Source of the DNA: an uncultured Curvibacter sp.
Lineage (GTDB): Bacteria; Pseudomonadota; Gammaproteobacteria; Burkholderiales; Burkholderiaceae_C
Direction: 5' to 3'
Length of the DNA stretch: 64,000 bases
Assembly: GCA_903828535.1 (NCBI GenBank)
Contig: CAIKMN010000010.1
Location: 62,001 to 126,000, forward strand
Part shown: positions 28,049-37,501 of the stretch, in pieces
How positions within the stretch are numbered: the first letter of the stretch is position 1
Layout of the letters: the number at the start of each line of letters is the position of its first letter
Notes under the pieces: model-generated
Seen by the model: only the letters and a program-made list of their open reading frames with translations
The model's database searches: none
Told to the model about the DNA's origin: nothing
Position numbers and translations under genes: made by a program

Positions 28049-28267
28049 TCAATGGCCGTGGGCCACCACTTCACCGGCTTTGAGCTGGTAAACCGTGCCG
28101 CAATAAGCGCACTTGGCGCTGCCGGTGTGGGCCACGTCCAAATAGACCTTGGGGTGGCTGTTCCACAAGGCCATTTGCGCTTTGGGGTTGGGGCAAAAAA
28201 CGCCGCCTTGGGGATTCAAGTCGGCAGCCAACAATTCAACAGGCGGTTTGGTTTTTGAGTTGCTCAT
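28049..28267 (-). CDS. Small zinc-finger protein (zf-CHCC type)
   Basis: A 72-residue protein with FCPNP, a conserved HPKVYLD segment and CAYCGTVY, giving the Cys-His-Cys-Cys ligand set of the zf-CHCC family. This family includes the mitochondrial complex I subunit NDUFS6, but the bacterial role is unknown. It lies 36 bases downstream of ilvE, on the same strand, and is probably co-transcribed. Its last bases face the end of the sensor kinase gene with a 3-base gap. Confidence 0.85.
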   Translation of the reverse strand: MSNSKTKPPVELLAADLNPQGGVFCPNPKAQMALWNSHPKVYLDVAHTGSAKCAYCGTVYQLKAGEVVAHGH

Positions 28268-28303
28268 GGGAACCTCAAGAAAAAGGGAACCGGTTTAGAC
28301 GAC

Positions 28304-29239
28304 TTAAACCGCGGTCAGCCAGTGGCTGTACCGGGGGTTACGGCCGTTGACGATGTCAAAGAAGGCGGTTTGAATTTTTTCGGTGATGGGGCCGCGTGAA
28401 CCGATGCCGATTTCAATTCGATCGAGTTCGCGAATCGGCGTCACCTCCGCCGCGGTGCCTGTGAAGAAGGCTTCGTCGGCGATGTAAACCTCGTCACGGG
28501 TGATGCGCTTTTGCACGATTTCGAGGCCCAAGTCTTTGGCGATGGCGAACACCGTGTTGCGGGTGATGCCGTTCAGAGCGCCCGCCGACAAGTCAGGGGT
28601 GTAAATGACACCGTTTTTCACCACAAAAATGTTTTCGCCCGCGCCTTCAGACACAAAGCCAGAAGCGTCGAGTAACAAGGCCTCGTCGTAACCGTCGTCG
28701 GTGGCTTCCATGTTGGCCAAAATGGAATTGGTGTAGTTGCTGACCGCTTTGGCTTGGGTCATGGTGATGTTGACGTGGTGGCGGGTATAGCTCGAGGTTT
28801 TGACGCGAATGCCACGCTTCAAGCCTTCTTCGCCCAAGTAAGCGCCCCAAGCCCAAGCCGCGACCATCAAATGGATTTTGTTGCCCTTGGGCGAAACGCC
28901 CAATTTTTCAGAGCCGATCCAAGACAAGGGGCGCAAGTAACAGCTTTCTAGCTGGTTGGCACGCACCACGTCGATTTGGGCTTGATTGGCCTCTTCTTGG
29001 GTGAAGGGCAGCTTCATGCGCAAAATTTTGGCGCTGTTGAACAAGCGTTCGGTGTGCTCTTGCAAGCGAAAAATCGCAGTGCCGTTGACGGTGTTGTAGG
29101 CACGCACGCCTTCAAAGACGCCGCAGCCATAGTGCAGCGTGTGGCTTAGCACATGGATTTTGGCGTCCCGCCATTCGACCATTTGGCCGTCCATCCAAAT
29201 TTTGCCGTCGCGGTCGTCCAGTGGCGGTAGGGTGCTCAT
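28304..29239 (-). CDS. ilvE: Branched-chain amino acid aminotransferase
   Basis: PLP fold type IV enzyme for the final transamination of leucine, isoleucine and valine. The 311 residues show DGKIWMDGQMVEW at the start, the lysine-bearing ITMTQAKAVSNYTNS, and the C-terminal EAFFTGTAAEVTPI. I chose ATG 29239 because AAAGGA lies 9 bases upstream; the in-frame ATG at 29248 would place that site directly against the start codon. It follows radA by 77 bases on the same strand. Confidence 0.95.
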   Translation of the reverse strand: MSTLPPLDDRDGKIWMDGQMVEWRDAKIHVLSHTLHYGCGVFEGVRAYNTVNGTAIFRLQEHTERLFNSAKILRMKLPFTQEEANQAQIDVVRANQLESCYLRPLSWIGSEKLGVSPKGNKIHLMVAAWAWGAYLGEEGLKRGIRVKTSSYTRHHVNITMTQAKAVSNYTNSILANMEATDDGYDEALLLDASGFVSEGAGENIFVVKNGVIYTPDLSAGALNGITRNTVFAIAKDLGLEIVQKRITRDEVYIADEAFFTGTAAEVTPIRELDRIEIGIGSRGPITEKIQTAFFDIVNGRNPRYSHWLTAV

Positions 29240-29316
29240 GCGCGTCATTCCTTTTTTCTTGAAGGGCCCATTTTAAAGCGTTTGGGTGGCGCGCATCCCA
29301 CTTCAAGCGGTGTGCT

Positions 29317-30708
29317 TCAAACTTCTCGCCGCAACCACTCAATCGCTTCGTCCACACGGTCAATGGCGTGAACTTGCAGCCCTTCAATTGGTTTTTTAGG
29401 CAAGTTCGCTCGGGGCACCAAAGCCACCCGAAAACCCAGTTTGGCGGCTTCTTTCAGGCGCTCTTGGCCACGCGGCGCAGGACGCACTTCGCCGGCCAAG
29501 CCCACTTCCCCAAAGGCCAGGAACCCTTGGGGCAAAGCCTTGCCTCGCAAAGACGAGGTGATGGCCAACAACACCGCCAAATCGGCGGCAGGCTCGCTGA
29601 TGCGCACGCCGCCGACCGCATTGACAAACACGTCTTGGTCCAGACAAGCCACCCCGGCGTGACGATGCAGCACAGCCAGCAACATGGCCAAACGGTCGCG
29701 CTCCAAACCCACACTCAAACGCCGGGGGCTGGGGCCCCCGCTGTCCACCAAGGCCTGAATTTCAACCAACAAGGGGCGAGTGCCTTCCAACGTCACCAAG
29801 ACGCAACTGCCGGGTACGGGCTCGCTGTGCTGCGACAAGAAAATAGCGCTGGGATTCGCCACGCCTTTCAAGCCCCGCTCGGTCATGGCAAAGACGCCGA
29901 TTTCATTCACGGCGCCAAAGCGGTTTTTAATCGCCCGAACCAATCGGAAACTGGAGTGGGTGTCGCCTTCAAAGTAGAGCACGGTATCGACCATGTGCTC
30001 CAACACCCGCGGTCCCGCCAAAGCGCCTTCTTTGGTGACGTGCCCAATCAGCACCACGGTGATCCCCGTGGCCTTGGCCATGCGAGTCAGGTGGGCCGCG
30101 CATTCGCGCACTTGAGCCACAGAGCCGGGGGCCGAGCTGAGCTGGTCAGAGTAAAGGGTTTGGATCGAGTCGATCACGGCCACCGTTGGTTGTCGCGCCT
30201 GCACCGTCGCCAAGATTTTTTCGAGTTGAATTTCAGCCATCAACTTGACCTGGCTGGCGTCAATGCCCAAACGCTTGGCACGCATCGCGACCTGCGCGCC
30301 GCTCTCTTCGCCGGTCACATACAAAGTGTCCAAACCACGGCGTTGCAGGCCGTCCAAGGCTTGCAAGAGCAAGGTTGACTTGCCGATGCCGGGGTCGCCG
30401 CCAATCAATATCACGCCGCCTTCAACGACCCCACCCCCCAAAACGCGGTCCAACTCATCGATGCCGGTGGGGCTGCGCGCCACCTCGGTGGCTTCAATCT
30501 CGGACAAGGGCGTCACCGGCGTGGCTTGGGCCAATCCGGCATAGCCCGCACCCGCTGACTGGCTCAAGCGGTTTTTGCTGTTGGCCGCTGTTTCAGACAC
30601 CCCTTCTTCCAGTGTGTTCCAAGCGTTGCAACTGGGGCATTTGCCCAACCATTTGGGGCTGGTACCACCGCATTCGGTGCAGGTAAAAATGGTTTTTTCT
30701 CTGGACAT
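29317..30708 (-). CDS. radA: DNA repair protein RadA
   Basis: RecA-like helicase that drives branch migration in recombinational repair. The 463 residues have the C4 zinc finger (C10, C13, C24, C27), Walker A GGDPGIGKST, the RadA-specific KNRFG motif and a C-terminal Lon-protease-like domain that lacks peptidase function in this family. I chose ATG 30708 (MSREKTIFTC), which places the zinc finger at the usual position; an upstream ATG in frame is unlikely. It is divergent from the panE-like gene. Confidence 0.97.
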   Translation of the reverse strand: MSREKTIFTCTECGGTSPKWLGKCPSCNAWNTLEEGVSETAANSKNRLSQSAGAGYAGLAQATPVTPLSEIEATEVARSPTGIDELDRVLGGGVVEGGVILIGGDPGIGKSTLLLQALDGLQRRGLDTLYVTGEESGAQVAMRAKRLGIDASQVKLMAEIQLEKILATVQARQPTVAVIDSIQTLYSDQLSSAPGSVAQVRECAAHLTRMAKATGITVVLIGHVTKEGALAGPRVLEHMVDTVLYFEGDTHSSFRLVRAIKNRFGAVNEIGVFAMTERGLKGVANPSAIFLSQHSEPVPGSCVLVTLEGTRPLLVEIQALVDSGGPSPRRLSVGLERDRLAMLLAVLHRHAGVACLDQDVFVNAVGGVRISEPAADLAVLLAITSSLRGKALPQGFLAFGEVGLAGEVRPAPRGQERLKEAAKLGFRVALVPRANLPKKPIEGLQVHAIDRVDEAIEWLRREV

Positions 30709-30822
30709 GCGCAGACTATAGCCAAGGACACCCACTCCGCTCGGTGCCAAGCGCTTCTCGAAAGCGAGTTGATGGCATTAAGATTTCGCTCAATTTTTCA
30801 ATCACCTCAACAAGGAACAACC

Positions 30823-31788
30823 ATGAAAATTGGCATCGTCGGGATGGGGGCGATTGGCGGTTGGTTGGCGGCTGCACTGGCCGCCGACGGCAACGAGGTC
30901 AGCGGCTTGGCCCGAGGCCAAACCTTGCTGGCCTTACAAACCCAAGGCCTGCTGTTCAGCAGCGGCGAGCAAACCCAAGCTTGGCCGATTCGCGCCCGCG
31001 AGAACGCCGCTGATTTGGGACCACAAGACCTGGTGATCTTGGCCCTGAAGGCGCAAACTTTGCCCCAAGTCGCCCCAAAGCTGGCCCCGATGATTGGCCC
31101 TGGCACGCTGGTCATGAGCGCCATGAACGGCGTGCCTTGGTGGTTTTTTCAAGGGTTTGGGGGTGCTCTCGCGGGCTCGCAACTACAAGCAGTCGACCCG
31201 CAAGGCCTCATTGCCCAAGCCATTCCAGTCGACCAGGTCTTGGGCTGCGTGGTGCACGGGAGCAGTTCAACGGTCGCACCCGGTCATGTGCGGCTGAATT
31301 TTGGTCAAGGGCTGATTTTGGGAGAACCCCGCGGGGGGCTCTCCCCTCGCCTTTCGAAATGGGTCGCCGTTTTTCAACAAGCGGGTTTGGCGGCAAGGGC
31401 TTCTGAACAAATTCAGTTTGACACTTGGTACAAGCTGTGGGGCAACCTGACCATGAACCCCATCAGTGCCTTGACTGGCGCCACCAGCGATTTGATTTTG
31501 GGCGACCCCTTGGTGCGCAACCTCATGTCCCAAATCATGGAGGAAGCCAAAACCATGGGTGCCAAGTTGGGGCTGCGGTTTGAGCAGACCCCTGAAGACC
31601 GGCACCAGGTCACAGAAAAATTGGGCCGTTTCAAGACCTCCATGTTGCAAGACGCAGAGGCCGGTCGCCCAATTGAGCTTGACGCCTTGGTCACTGCGGT
31701 GCAAGAAATGGGGCGGCTCACCCAAACGCCGACGCCCTTTACCGATGCGTTATTGGGGCTCACTCGGCTTCGGTTTTACCGGCCTTAG
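30823..31788 (+). CDS. Ketopantoate reductase family protein
   Basis: NADPH-dependent 2-dehydropantoate 2-reductase family (PanE/ApbA), 321 residues. It has the N-terminal Rossmann motif GMGAIGG and the C-terminal helical domain with KLWGNLTMNPISALTGAT. PanE makes pantoate for coenzyme A, but several paralogues act on other 2-keto acids, so I do not name the gene. The start has AAGGA 6 bases upstream. It faces alr with a 6-base gap. Confidence 0.88.
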   Translation: MKIGIVGMGAIGGWLAAALAADGNEVSGLARGQTLLALQTQGLLFSSGEQTQAWPIRARENAADLGPQDLVILALKAQTLPQVAPKLAPMIGPGTLVMSAMNGVPWWFFQGFGGALAGSQLQAVDPQGLIAQAIPVDQVLGCVVHGSSSTVAPGHVRLNFGQGLILGEPRGGLSPRLSKWVAVFQQAGLAARASEQIQFDTWYKLWGNLTMNPISALTGATSDLILGDPLVRNLMSQIMEEAKTMGAKLGLRFEQTPEDRHQVTEKLGRFKTSMLQDAEAGRPIELDALVTAVQEMGRLTQTPTPFTDALLGLTRLRFYRP

Positions 31789-31794
31789 TCGGCG

Positions 31795-32919
31795 TTATTT
31801 CGCCACCAAAAAGGGGACCCGCGGCGCGACGGCACACATCAACTCATAGCCAACGGTGCCCGCGGCTTGGGCCACCTCGTCAATGGGCAATGCCGCGCCG
31901 TTGGTCGCTACACCCCACATCGTCACCTCGCTGCCAAAACCAAAGCCACTGCCGTTGGCCAAGCCTTGGGCCTCCAGGGGTGACAAATCAACGGCCACCA
32001 TGTCCATGCTGACGCGGCCCAGCAAACGGGTGCGCACGCCTTGCACCAAGACCGGCGTGCCGGTGGGCGCATGGCGCGGATAGCCGTCGGCGTAGCCACA
32101 GGCCGCAATGCCAATGCGCATGGCGCTGGGCGCGGTGAAGACCCCGCCGTAACCCACTCGGTCGCCAGCCCTCAGGTCTTGCACGGCCAATAATTGGGTC
32201 GCCAAGGTCATGCTGGGTTTCAAGTCCCAATCTGCGCTGCTGTGGACCGGGTGGTCGGGCGAACTGCCGTAAACCGCAATGCCGGCACGCACCCAATCGT
32301 TCTTCAAGGCGTTGGGTTGGGCCTGCAAGCTCAACATCGCCGCGCTGTTGGAGAGGCTGCGCTCACCTGGCAAATCGGCTGTGGCCGAGACAAAGACCGT
32401 TTCTTGGGGCGTGATGCCCGAGGCCTGTTCCGCCTCGCTGAAGTGGGTCATCAAAGAAATTTCATCCACCTGGGGCAATGCATTTAACCTGGTCCAAGCC
32501 GAGCGCACGCGATGCGGGGCAAAGCCCAAACGGTTCATGCCCGAATTGACCTTCAAGAAAACGCGGTGCGGCACCTGCGTTTTGTGCGCCGACAACCAGT
32601 CGATTTGCTCATCGCCATGCACCACGTGCCAAAGATCAAGGCGGGAGCAAAGTTCTAAATCACGCGGCTCGAAGGCCCCTTCGAGCAACAATATTGGGCC
32701 ACGCCAACCCAGGTCCCGCAAACGCTGGGCCTCATTCAAGTCAAGCAAAGCAAAACCATCCGCACCCCGCAAGCCCTCAAAGACGCGCTCGACGCCGTGC
32801 CCATAGGCATTCGCCTTCACCACCGCCCAGACCTTGGCGTCGCCCGCTGTCGTCCGCATCCGCTGCAGGTTGTGGGTCAGGGCGGCGATGTGGACGGTAG
32901 CGTGTATCGGGCGGGGCAT
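31795..32919 (-). CDS. alr: Alanine racemase
   Basis: PLP enzyme that makes D-alanine for peptidoglycan. The 374 residues have the PLP lysine K35 (VVKANAYGHG), the conserved VNSGMNRLGF segment and the C-terminal catalytic-tyrosine domain including RVGYGG and GRVSMDM. Whether this is the biosynthetic or catabolic copy cannot be told; only one is present in the window. It is divergent from the second lplT across 82 bases. Confidence 0.96.
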   Translation of the reverse strand: MPRPIHATVHIAALTHNLQRMRTTAGDAKVWAVVKANAYGHGVERVFEGLRGADGFALLDLNEAQRLRDLGWRGPILLLEGAFEPRDLELCSRLDLWHVVHGDEQIDWLSAHKTQVPHRVFLKVNSGMNRLGFAPHRVRSAWTRLNALPQVDEISLMTHFSEAEQASGITPQETVFVSATADLPGERSLSNSAAMLSLQAQPNALKNDWVRAGIAVYGSSPDHPVHSSADWDLKPSMTLATQLLAVQDLRAGDRVGYGGVFTAPSAMRIGIAACGYADGYPRHAPTGTPVLVQGVRTRLLGRVSMDMVAVDLSPLEAQGLANGSGFGFGSEVTMWGVATNGAALPIDEVAQAAGTVGYELMCAVAPRVPFLVAK

Positions 32920-33001
32920 GCCAAAACTCTACCAGACCTGAGCGTGATATAACCGAGCCCCTGACAACGATTCGACGCCAGTACAGCCTCTACCCCCCTC
33001 C

Positions 33002-34330
33002 ATGAAGCGCGGTTTTTACACCATCATGCTGGCGCAGTTCTTCAGCTCGCTGGCGGACAACGCGGTGTTTGTCGTGGCCGTGCAACTGCTCAAAAGCCAA
33101 GGCGCCCCGGCATGGCAGCCCGCGGCGCTGGTCCCGATGTTTGCCCTTTTTTACGTCGTTTTAGCGCCTTTTGTAGGCGCTTTCGCCGATGCTCGGCCGA
33201 AAGGCCAGGTCATGTTCATCAGCAACGCCATCAAGGTGGTGGGCTGCTTATTGATGATCACCAGCGCGCATCCCCTGCTGGCTTACGCGGTCATTGGGCT
33301 CGGCGCAGCGGCCTACTCGCCCGCCAAATACGGCATCTTGACGGAACTCCTCCCCACCTCGCAATTGGTGCGCGCCAACGGCTGGATTGAGGGTTTGACG
33401 ATTTCTTCGATCATTTTGGGGGTTTTATTGGGCGGCCAACTGATCGGCCCCGTGGTGTCTGGCTGGTTGTTGCAGCCCGATCAACCTTGGGTGGCGCTGG
33501 GCATCGATACGGCACCCAAAGCGGCGGTGTCCTTGTTGGTTTTTGTCTACGCCTTGGCCGCGATTTTTAACACCCGCATCCCCCGCACCGGTGAACCCCT
33601 GCAGCCTTGGCGTGTGTTGGAGCACTCCGGCAAACAGGCCGGGCAACGCGCTGGTTATTGGCGCAGCGTTTGGCTTTTGGTGCTGGACTTCAAGCGCTGC
33701 AACAAAGCACTTTGGAACGACCCCTTGGGTCAAATTTCTTTGGCAACCACCTCGTTGTTTTGGGGTGTTTCAGGCAACTTGCGCTACATCGTGCTGGCCT
33801 GGAGTTCGGTGGCCTTGGGTTACTCGATCAGCCAAGCCTCGGCCTTGGTCGGGGTCGTGGCCATTGGCACCGCGGTGGGCGCCATCGTGGCCTCGGTCAA
33901 AGTGAACCTGACGCAAGCCCCCAAGGTGATTCCCTTGGGCATTGCGATGGGCGTGTTGGTGATTTTCATGAACACCATCACCCACGTTCAGGTGGCGGTG
34001 CCATTTTTGATTTTGCTTGGGGGCTTGGGCGGCTTCATGGTCGTGCCTATGAACGCCTTGCTGCAACACCGGGGTCATGCGCTGATGGGCGCAGGCCGCT
34101 CGATTGCGGTGCAAAACTTCAACGAGCAACTTTGCATTTTGGCCCTCGGCCTCGCTTACAGCCAAGCGACTCAGTGGGGAATGTCGGCCTTCGGGGCGAT
34201 CGCCGCCTTCGGTATTTTGGTGGCGGGCATCATGTGGCTGATTTGGAAGTGGTACCAGCGCAACCTCAAAGAAGACGGCGACGTCATCGATGCCCTGCTG
34301 CTGGAAACCAACGACGACGCGATGCCCTGA
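33002..34330 (+). CDS. lplT: Lysophospholipid transporter LplT, copy 2
   Basis: Major facilitator permease of 442 residues. It shares FFSSLADNAVFVV, GAAAYSPAKYGILTE, LVRANGWIEG and VPMNALLQHRGH with the protein at 12.0-13.3 kb, so the two are paralogues. Expected role is inward flipping of lysophospholipids. This copy starts with a clear ATG and lies next to alr. It lacks an adjacent acyltransferase gene. Which copy is the ancestral LplT is not decided here. Confidence 0.87.
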   Translation: MKRGFYTIMLAQFFSSLADNAVFVVAVQLLKSQGAPAWQPAALVPMFALFYVVLAPFVGAFADARPKGQVMFISNAIKVVGCLLMITSAHPLLAYAVIGLGAAAYSPAKYGILTELLPTSQLVRANGWIEGLTISSIILGVLLGGQLIGPVVSGWLLQPDQPWVALGIDTAPKAAVSLLVFVYALAAIFNTRIPRTGEPLQPWRVLEHSGKQAGQRAGYWRSVWLLVLDFKRCNKALWNDPLGQISLATTSLFWGVSGNLRYIVLAWSSVALGYSISQASALVGVVAIGTAVGAIVASVKVNLTQAPKVIPLGIAMGVLVIFMNTITHVQVAVPFLILLGGLGGFMVVPMNALLQHRGHALMGAGRSIAVQNFNEQLCILALGLAYSQATQWGMSAFGAIAAFGILVAGIMWLIWKWYQRNLKEDGDVIDALLLETNDDAMP

Positions 34331-34368
34331 AAAAGGCCCGGCAGACGTTTAAGGCGCGCTGAGGAGGT

Positions 34369-34400
34369 GTTTAGGCGTCGTTTAGGCGTCTTTTAGGCGG
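34369..34400. repeat. 11-base tandem repeat at the proQ 3' end
   Basis: GTTTAGGCGTC occurs twice in tandem (34369-34379, 34380-34390) followed by a diverged third copy ending at 34400, which includes the stop codon of the ProQ-like gene. A further weak copy lies near 34347. Confidence 0.75.
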
Positions 34401-35046
34401 ATGCTGCTGTCAGCGGCTCAAGGCGGTCCAGTCGGGCCAGGCTCTGCTTTACTTCGGCCAATTTCAAGCCGTAGGTATCTGCAAATTCAGCCAGTTCCAG
34501 GCCGCTGTTTTTAAACGCCTGCGCCAAAGCTTGGTCACGGGCTTGCTCACTGCGCCAGAGGGCCAAAGCCTCCTCCAACAGGGTATTGGCCGCCTCGTCA
34601 CGCGGTGAACGCACCAAGTCCGCATACGCTTGTGGCGATAAGCCGGAAGCCAACAGGGCCTGAATCAGGCGACGCAGCAACTTGGGACGGAGGTCTTCAC
34701 GGCTGCGTTGTTGGCGCCGCTTAAAAACTTCCAACAAAGCATGGTGAACATGCTCAGGCGCCATGGCCTCAACAGGCTGGGCTTGCAAATCATGGCGCGC
34801 CAGTCCTGACGCCACAGCGCTCAGATAGCGCGTCGAACGGGCGTGAAACGCCAGCGCCTGTTTCAAGGCGTCCGCCTCGAATTCATCCGGGTGTGCCGCC
34901 AGCAAATCTTGATAAATGCCCCGCTTCATGGGCAAAAATTCAGCGCCAAAGAGGGCTGGATAGAGGGAAGCCAATCGATTCAACACCGCCGTCCGTTGGC
35001 TCTGACTGGCTTGGGGGTTTGGATTCGCTTCAACGGATGTGGTCAT
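34393..35046 (-). CDS. ProQ/FinO-domain RNA-binding protein
   Basis: Likely RNA chaperone that binds structured small RNAs and 3' ends. The FinO-like domain covers about residues 20-125 (LYPALFGAEFLPMKRGIYQDL, ALAFHARSTRYLSA, RRQQRSREDLRPKLLRRL). The C-terminal part is helical and acidic-basic mixed and lacks the Tudor-like domain of E. coli ProQ. At 217 residues it resembles the betaproteobacterial members. It precedes glcF's 3' end by 17 bases on the same strand. Confidence 0.88.
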   Translation of the reverse strand: MTTSVEANPNPQASQSQRTAVLNRLASLYPALFGAEFLPMKRGIYQDLLAAHPDEFEADALKQALAFHARSTRYLSAVASGLARHDLQAQPVEAMAPEHVHHALLEVFKRRQQRSREDLRPKLLRRLIQALLASGLSPQAYADLVRSPRDEAANTLLEEALALWRSEQARDQALAQAFKNSGLELAEFADTYGLKLAEVKQSLARLDRLEPLTAASA

Positions 35047-35063
35047 TCAAAACAATCAAAAGT

Positions 35064-36311
35064 TCAGTTCAAGGCCGCGTCGACCAACTCAACCCAGTGT
35101 TTAACCGGGGTGGGGGTGCCGCTTTGCAGATGCGTGATGCAGCCAATGTTGGCGCTGACAATGGCCTCAGGCGCCAAGTCGTTCAAATGGCCCAGCTTGC
35201 GGTCACGCAAAGCGTAGGCCAGGTCGGGGTTGAGGACCGAGTAAGTGCCGGCCGAGCCGCAGCACAAATTGGACTCGTTGGTGGCCACACGAATTTTGAA
35301 ACCCAGTGCACCCAGCTGGGTTTCAACGCCGCCTCGAAGTTGTTGGCCGTGCTGCAAGGTGCAAGGGGGGTGATAGGCAATTGGACCCGACGGAACCGAG
35401 CGCATTTGGGGCAAAAGGGCCGGCACCAAATCGGGCAGCAACTCACTCAAATCGCGGGTCAGGGCGCTGATGAGGGCGGCTTTTTCAGCATACGCCGCAT
35501 CGTGTTGCAACAGGTGCCCATATTCCTTCACCGTGACGCCGCAGCCTGAGGCGTTCATCACGATGGCCTCAACGCCGTTGCCTTTGTCATTGTCATTGCC
35601 GTTAGAAACATAAGGCCACCAAGCGTCAATGTTGGCGCGCATTTGCACCAAGGCGCCGTCTTGGTCGTTCAAGTGAAATTTGACCCCACCACAACAACCC
35701 GCGGCAGGTGCCACCAAGGTTTCAATTCCAGCCGCGTCCAACACGCGGGCTGTCGCGGAATTGATGTTGGGCGACATGGCCGGTTGAACACAACCCGCCA
35801 GCATCAGCACCTTGCGCGCATGGGGGCGTGTGGGCCAGGTGCCGGCGTTTTGCGGCAAGGGCACTTTGGCTTGCAGACTTTTCGGCAAGAGACCGCGCAC
35901 CGCCTGACCCAGCTTCATGGCTGGCGAGAACAGGGGCGAACTCAGACCTTCTTTCAATGCCCAGCGCACGGCCTTTTCTGTCAAGGGGCGTTCTACTTTT
36001 TCTTCCACCAACTGGCGGCCGATGTCAACCAAGTGGCCGTATTCGACGCCGCTGGGGCAGGTGGTTTCGCAATTTCGACAAGTCAAACAACGGTCCAAAT
36101 GTTGCTGCGTTTTGCGCGTCGGCTCGGCGCCTTCGAGCACCTGTTTGATGAGGTAAATGCGGCCACGAGGTCCATCGAGTTCGTCGCCCAACAATTGATA
36201 AGTCGGGCAGGTGGCGGTACAAAAACCACAGTGCACGCAACGCCGCAAAATGGCCTCGGCTTCACGACCTTCCACGCGGTCCTGGTATTCGGGTGCCAAA
36301 TGGGTTTGCAT
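35064..36311 (-). CDS. glcF: Glycolate oxidase iron-sulfur subunit
   Basis: Electron-transfer subunit of glycolate oxidase. About 415 residues with two 4Fe-4S motifs near the start (CVHCGFCTATCPT, CLTCRNCETTCPSG) and two CCG-type cysteine-rich domains (PAAGCCGG, SNLCCGSAG). The ATG at 36311 (MQTHLAPEYQ) overlaps the glcE stop codon by one base (TGATG), indicating coupling. It moves electrons from the flavin subunits GlcD/GlcE to the membrane chain. Confidence 0.95.
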   Translation of the reverse strand: MQTHLAPEYQDRVEGREAEAILRRCVHCGFCTATCPTYQLLGDELDGPRGRIYLIKQVLEGAEPTRKTQQHLDRCLTCRNCETTCPSGVEYGHLVDIGRQLVEEKVERPLTEKAVRWALKEGLSSPLFSPAMKLGQAVRGLLPKSLQAKVPLPQNAGTWPTRPHARKVLMLAGCVQPAMSPNINSATARVLDAAGIETLVAPAAGCCGGVKFHLNDQDGALVQMRANIDAWWPYVSNGNDNDKGNGVEAIVMNASGCGVTVKEYGHLLQHDAAYAEKAALISALTRDLSELLPDLVPALLPQMRSVPSGPIAYHPPCTLQHGQQLRGGVETQLGALGFKIRVATNESNLCCGSAGTYSVLNPDLAYALRDRKLGHLNDLAPEAIVSANIGCITHLQSGTPTPVKHWVELVDAALN

Positions 36312-37417
36312 CAGCTCTCCAGCCGTTGGCGGCAAAAAATGCCCGCCGGGTCAAATTGTTTTTGTAAGTCGCGTTGAATGCGTTGCAGCACCGCCTGGGT
36401 CGGGGTGAACACCGGCAGCGCCAACAGGCCGCTCGAAAACCCCCGAAAGCGAGTCGCGTGGCCGCCCCACTGCCGGGCCCGTTCGCGCAGCTGCGCCGGT
36501 GTGTCATCTGGGTCTTGTGGCGTGACCTTGTACCAGCGTTGGCCGCCGCCCCACTCCATCAAGCAACGCTGCCCAATGCCCAGAGACGGCGCGGTATCGG
36601 GCACGCTGACGCGCCACAGGCTCTCTTGACCCGTCAAAGCAAAGAAGGGATGGGTTTGTTCGCGCAAAGCACCCCACAAAGCTTGGGCCTCCACGGCAGG
36701 CACCCCTTGACCGCCCATGCGCGCAATGGCCGCCTGCACCGCTGCTTTGGCGCCGCGCAAACGCACCGTCAATACACCGTCCAGAAAAAAAGACGCATTG
36801 ATGGGCAAAGGCTGCCCACCCCAAGCGTGAAGTTTTTGTAGCGCCTCCGCACTGTCGCAATCGAAGCGCAAGGAAGCCTCGGCCGTGGCTACCGGCAACA
36901 CCTTCAGCGACACCGACGTGATCAAGCCCAGCGTGCCCATCGACCCGGCCAGCAATCGTGACACGTCATAGCCCGCCACATTTTTCATGACCTGACCGCC
37001 AAACACGAGGTGTTCACCGCGACCGTTCAGCAACTCAAGGCCCAGCACAAAGTCGCGCACACTGCCCACGGCGGCTCGGGAAGGACCCGACAAACCGGCC
37101 GCCACCATGCCGCCCACTGTGGCTTTTGCGCCAGGTTCGGCCAAGTGCGTGAAGTGCGGCGGCTCAAAAGCCAAGCACTGACCCTTTTCTGCCAGCACGC
37201 TTTCAATTTCAGTGAGCGAGGTGCCAGCGCCAGCGGTGATGACCAACTCGGAGGGTTCATAGGCCGTGATGCCGGCCAAGGCACGCGTGTCGACGATGTC
37301 ACCGACGAGGGACTGGCCATAGAAATCCTTGGTTCCGCCGCCGCGCCAACGCAGCGGGGTTTTGTCCGCGGCTGCAGCCAAAATGCGCTCGGCATAGCCT
37401 TTGATCTGTGACGCCAT
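36311..37417 (-). CDS. glcE: Glycolate oxidase FAD-binding subunit GlcE
   Basis: FAD-binding (PCMH-type) subunit, 368 residues. Features are LRWRGGGTKDFYG and the phosphate-loop region GATVGGMVAAGLSGPSR with RDFVLGLELLNGRGE. I chose ATG 37417 (MASQIKGYAE), as the open frame beyond lies in the divergent promoter region. The usual third subunit, GlcD, is not encoded upstream, where a phosphatase gene runs the other way; it may be elsewhere on the chromosome. Confidence 0.93.
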   Translation of the reverse strand: MASQIKGYAERILAAAADKTPLRWRGGGTKDFYGQSLVGDIVDTRALAGITAYEPSELVITAGAGTSLTEIESVLAEKGQCLAFEPPHFTHLAEPGAKATVGGMVAAGLSGPSRAAVGSVRDFVLGLELLNGRGEHLVFGGQVMKNVAGYDVSRLLAGSMGTLGLITSVSLKVLPVATAEASLRFDCDSAEALQKLHAWGGQPLPINASFFLDGVLTVRLRGAKAAVQAAIARMGGQGVPAVEAQALWGALREQTHPFFALTGQESLWRVSVPDTAPSLGIGQRCLMEWGGGQRWYKVTPQDPDDTPAQLRERARQWGGHATRFRGFSSGLLALPVFTPTQAVLQRIQRDLQKQFDPAGIFCRQRLES

Positions 37418-37501
37418 AAAAGGCCATGTCCTTGAATTGATTTGCCAGTATTGTAATTTTGGTGCCACGCCGTTGCCACAGGGGCCGCAGATAATGTTGG
37501 T

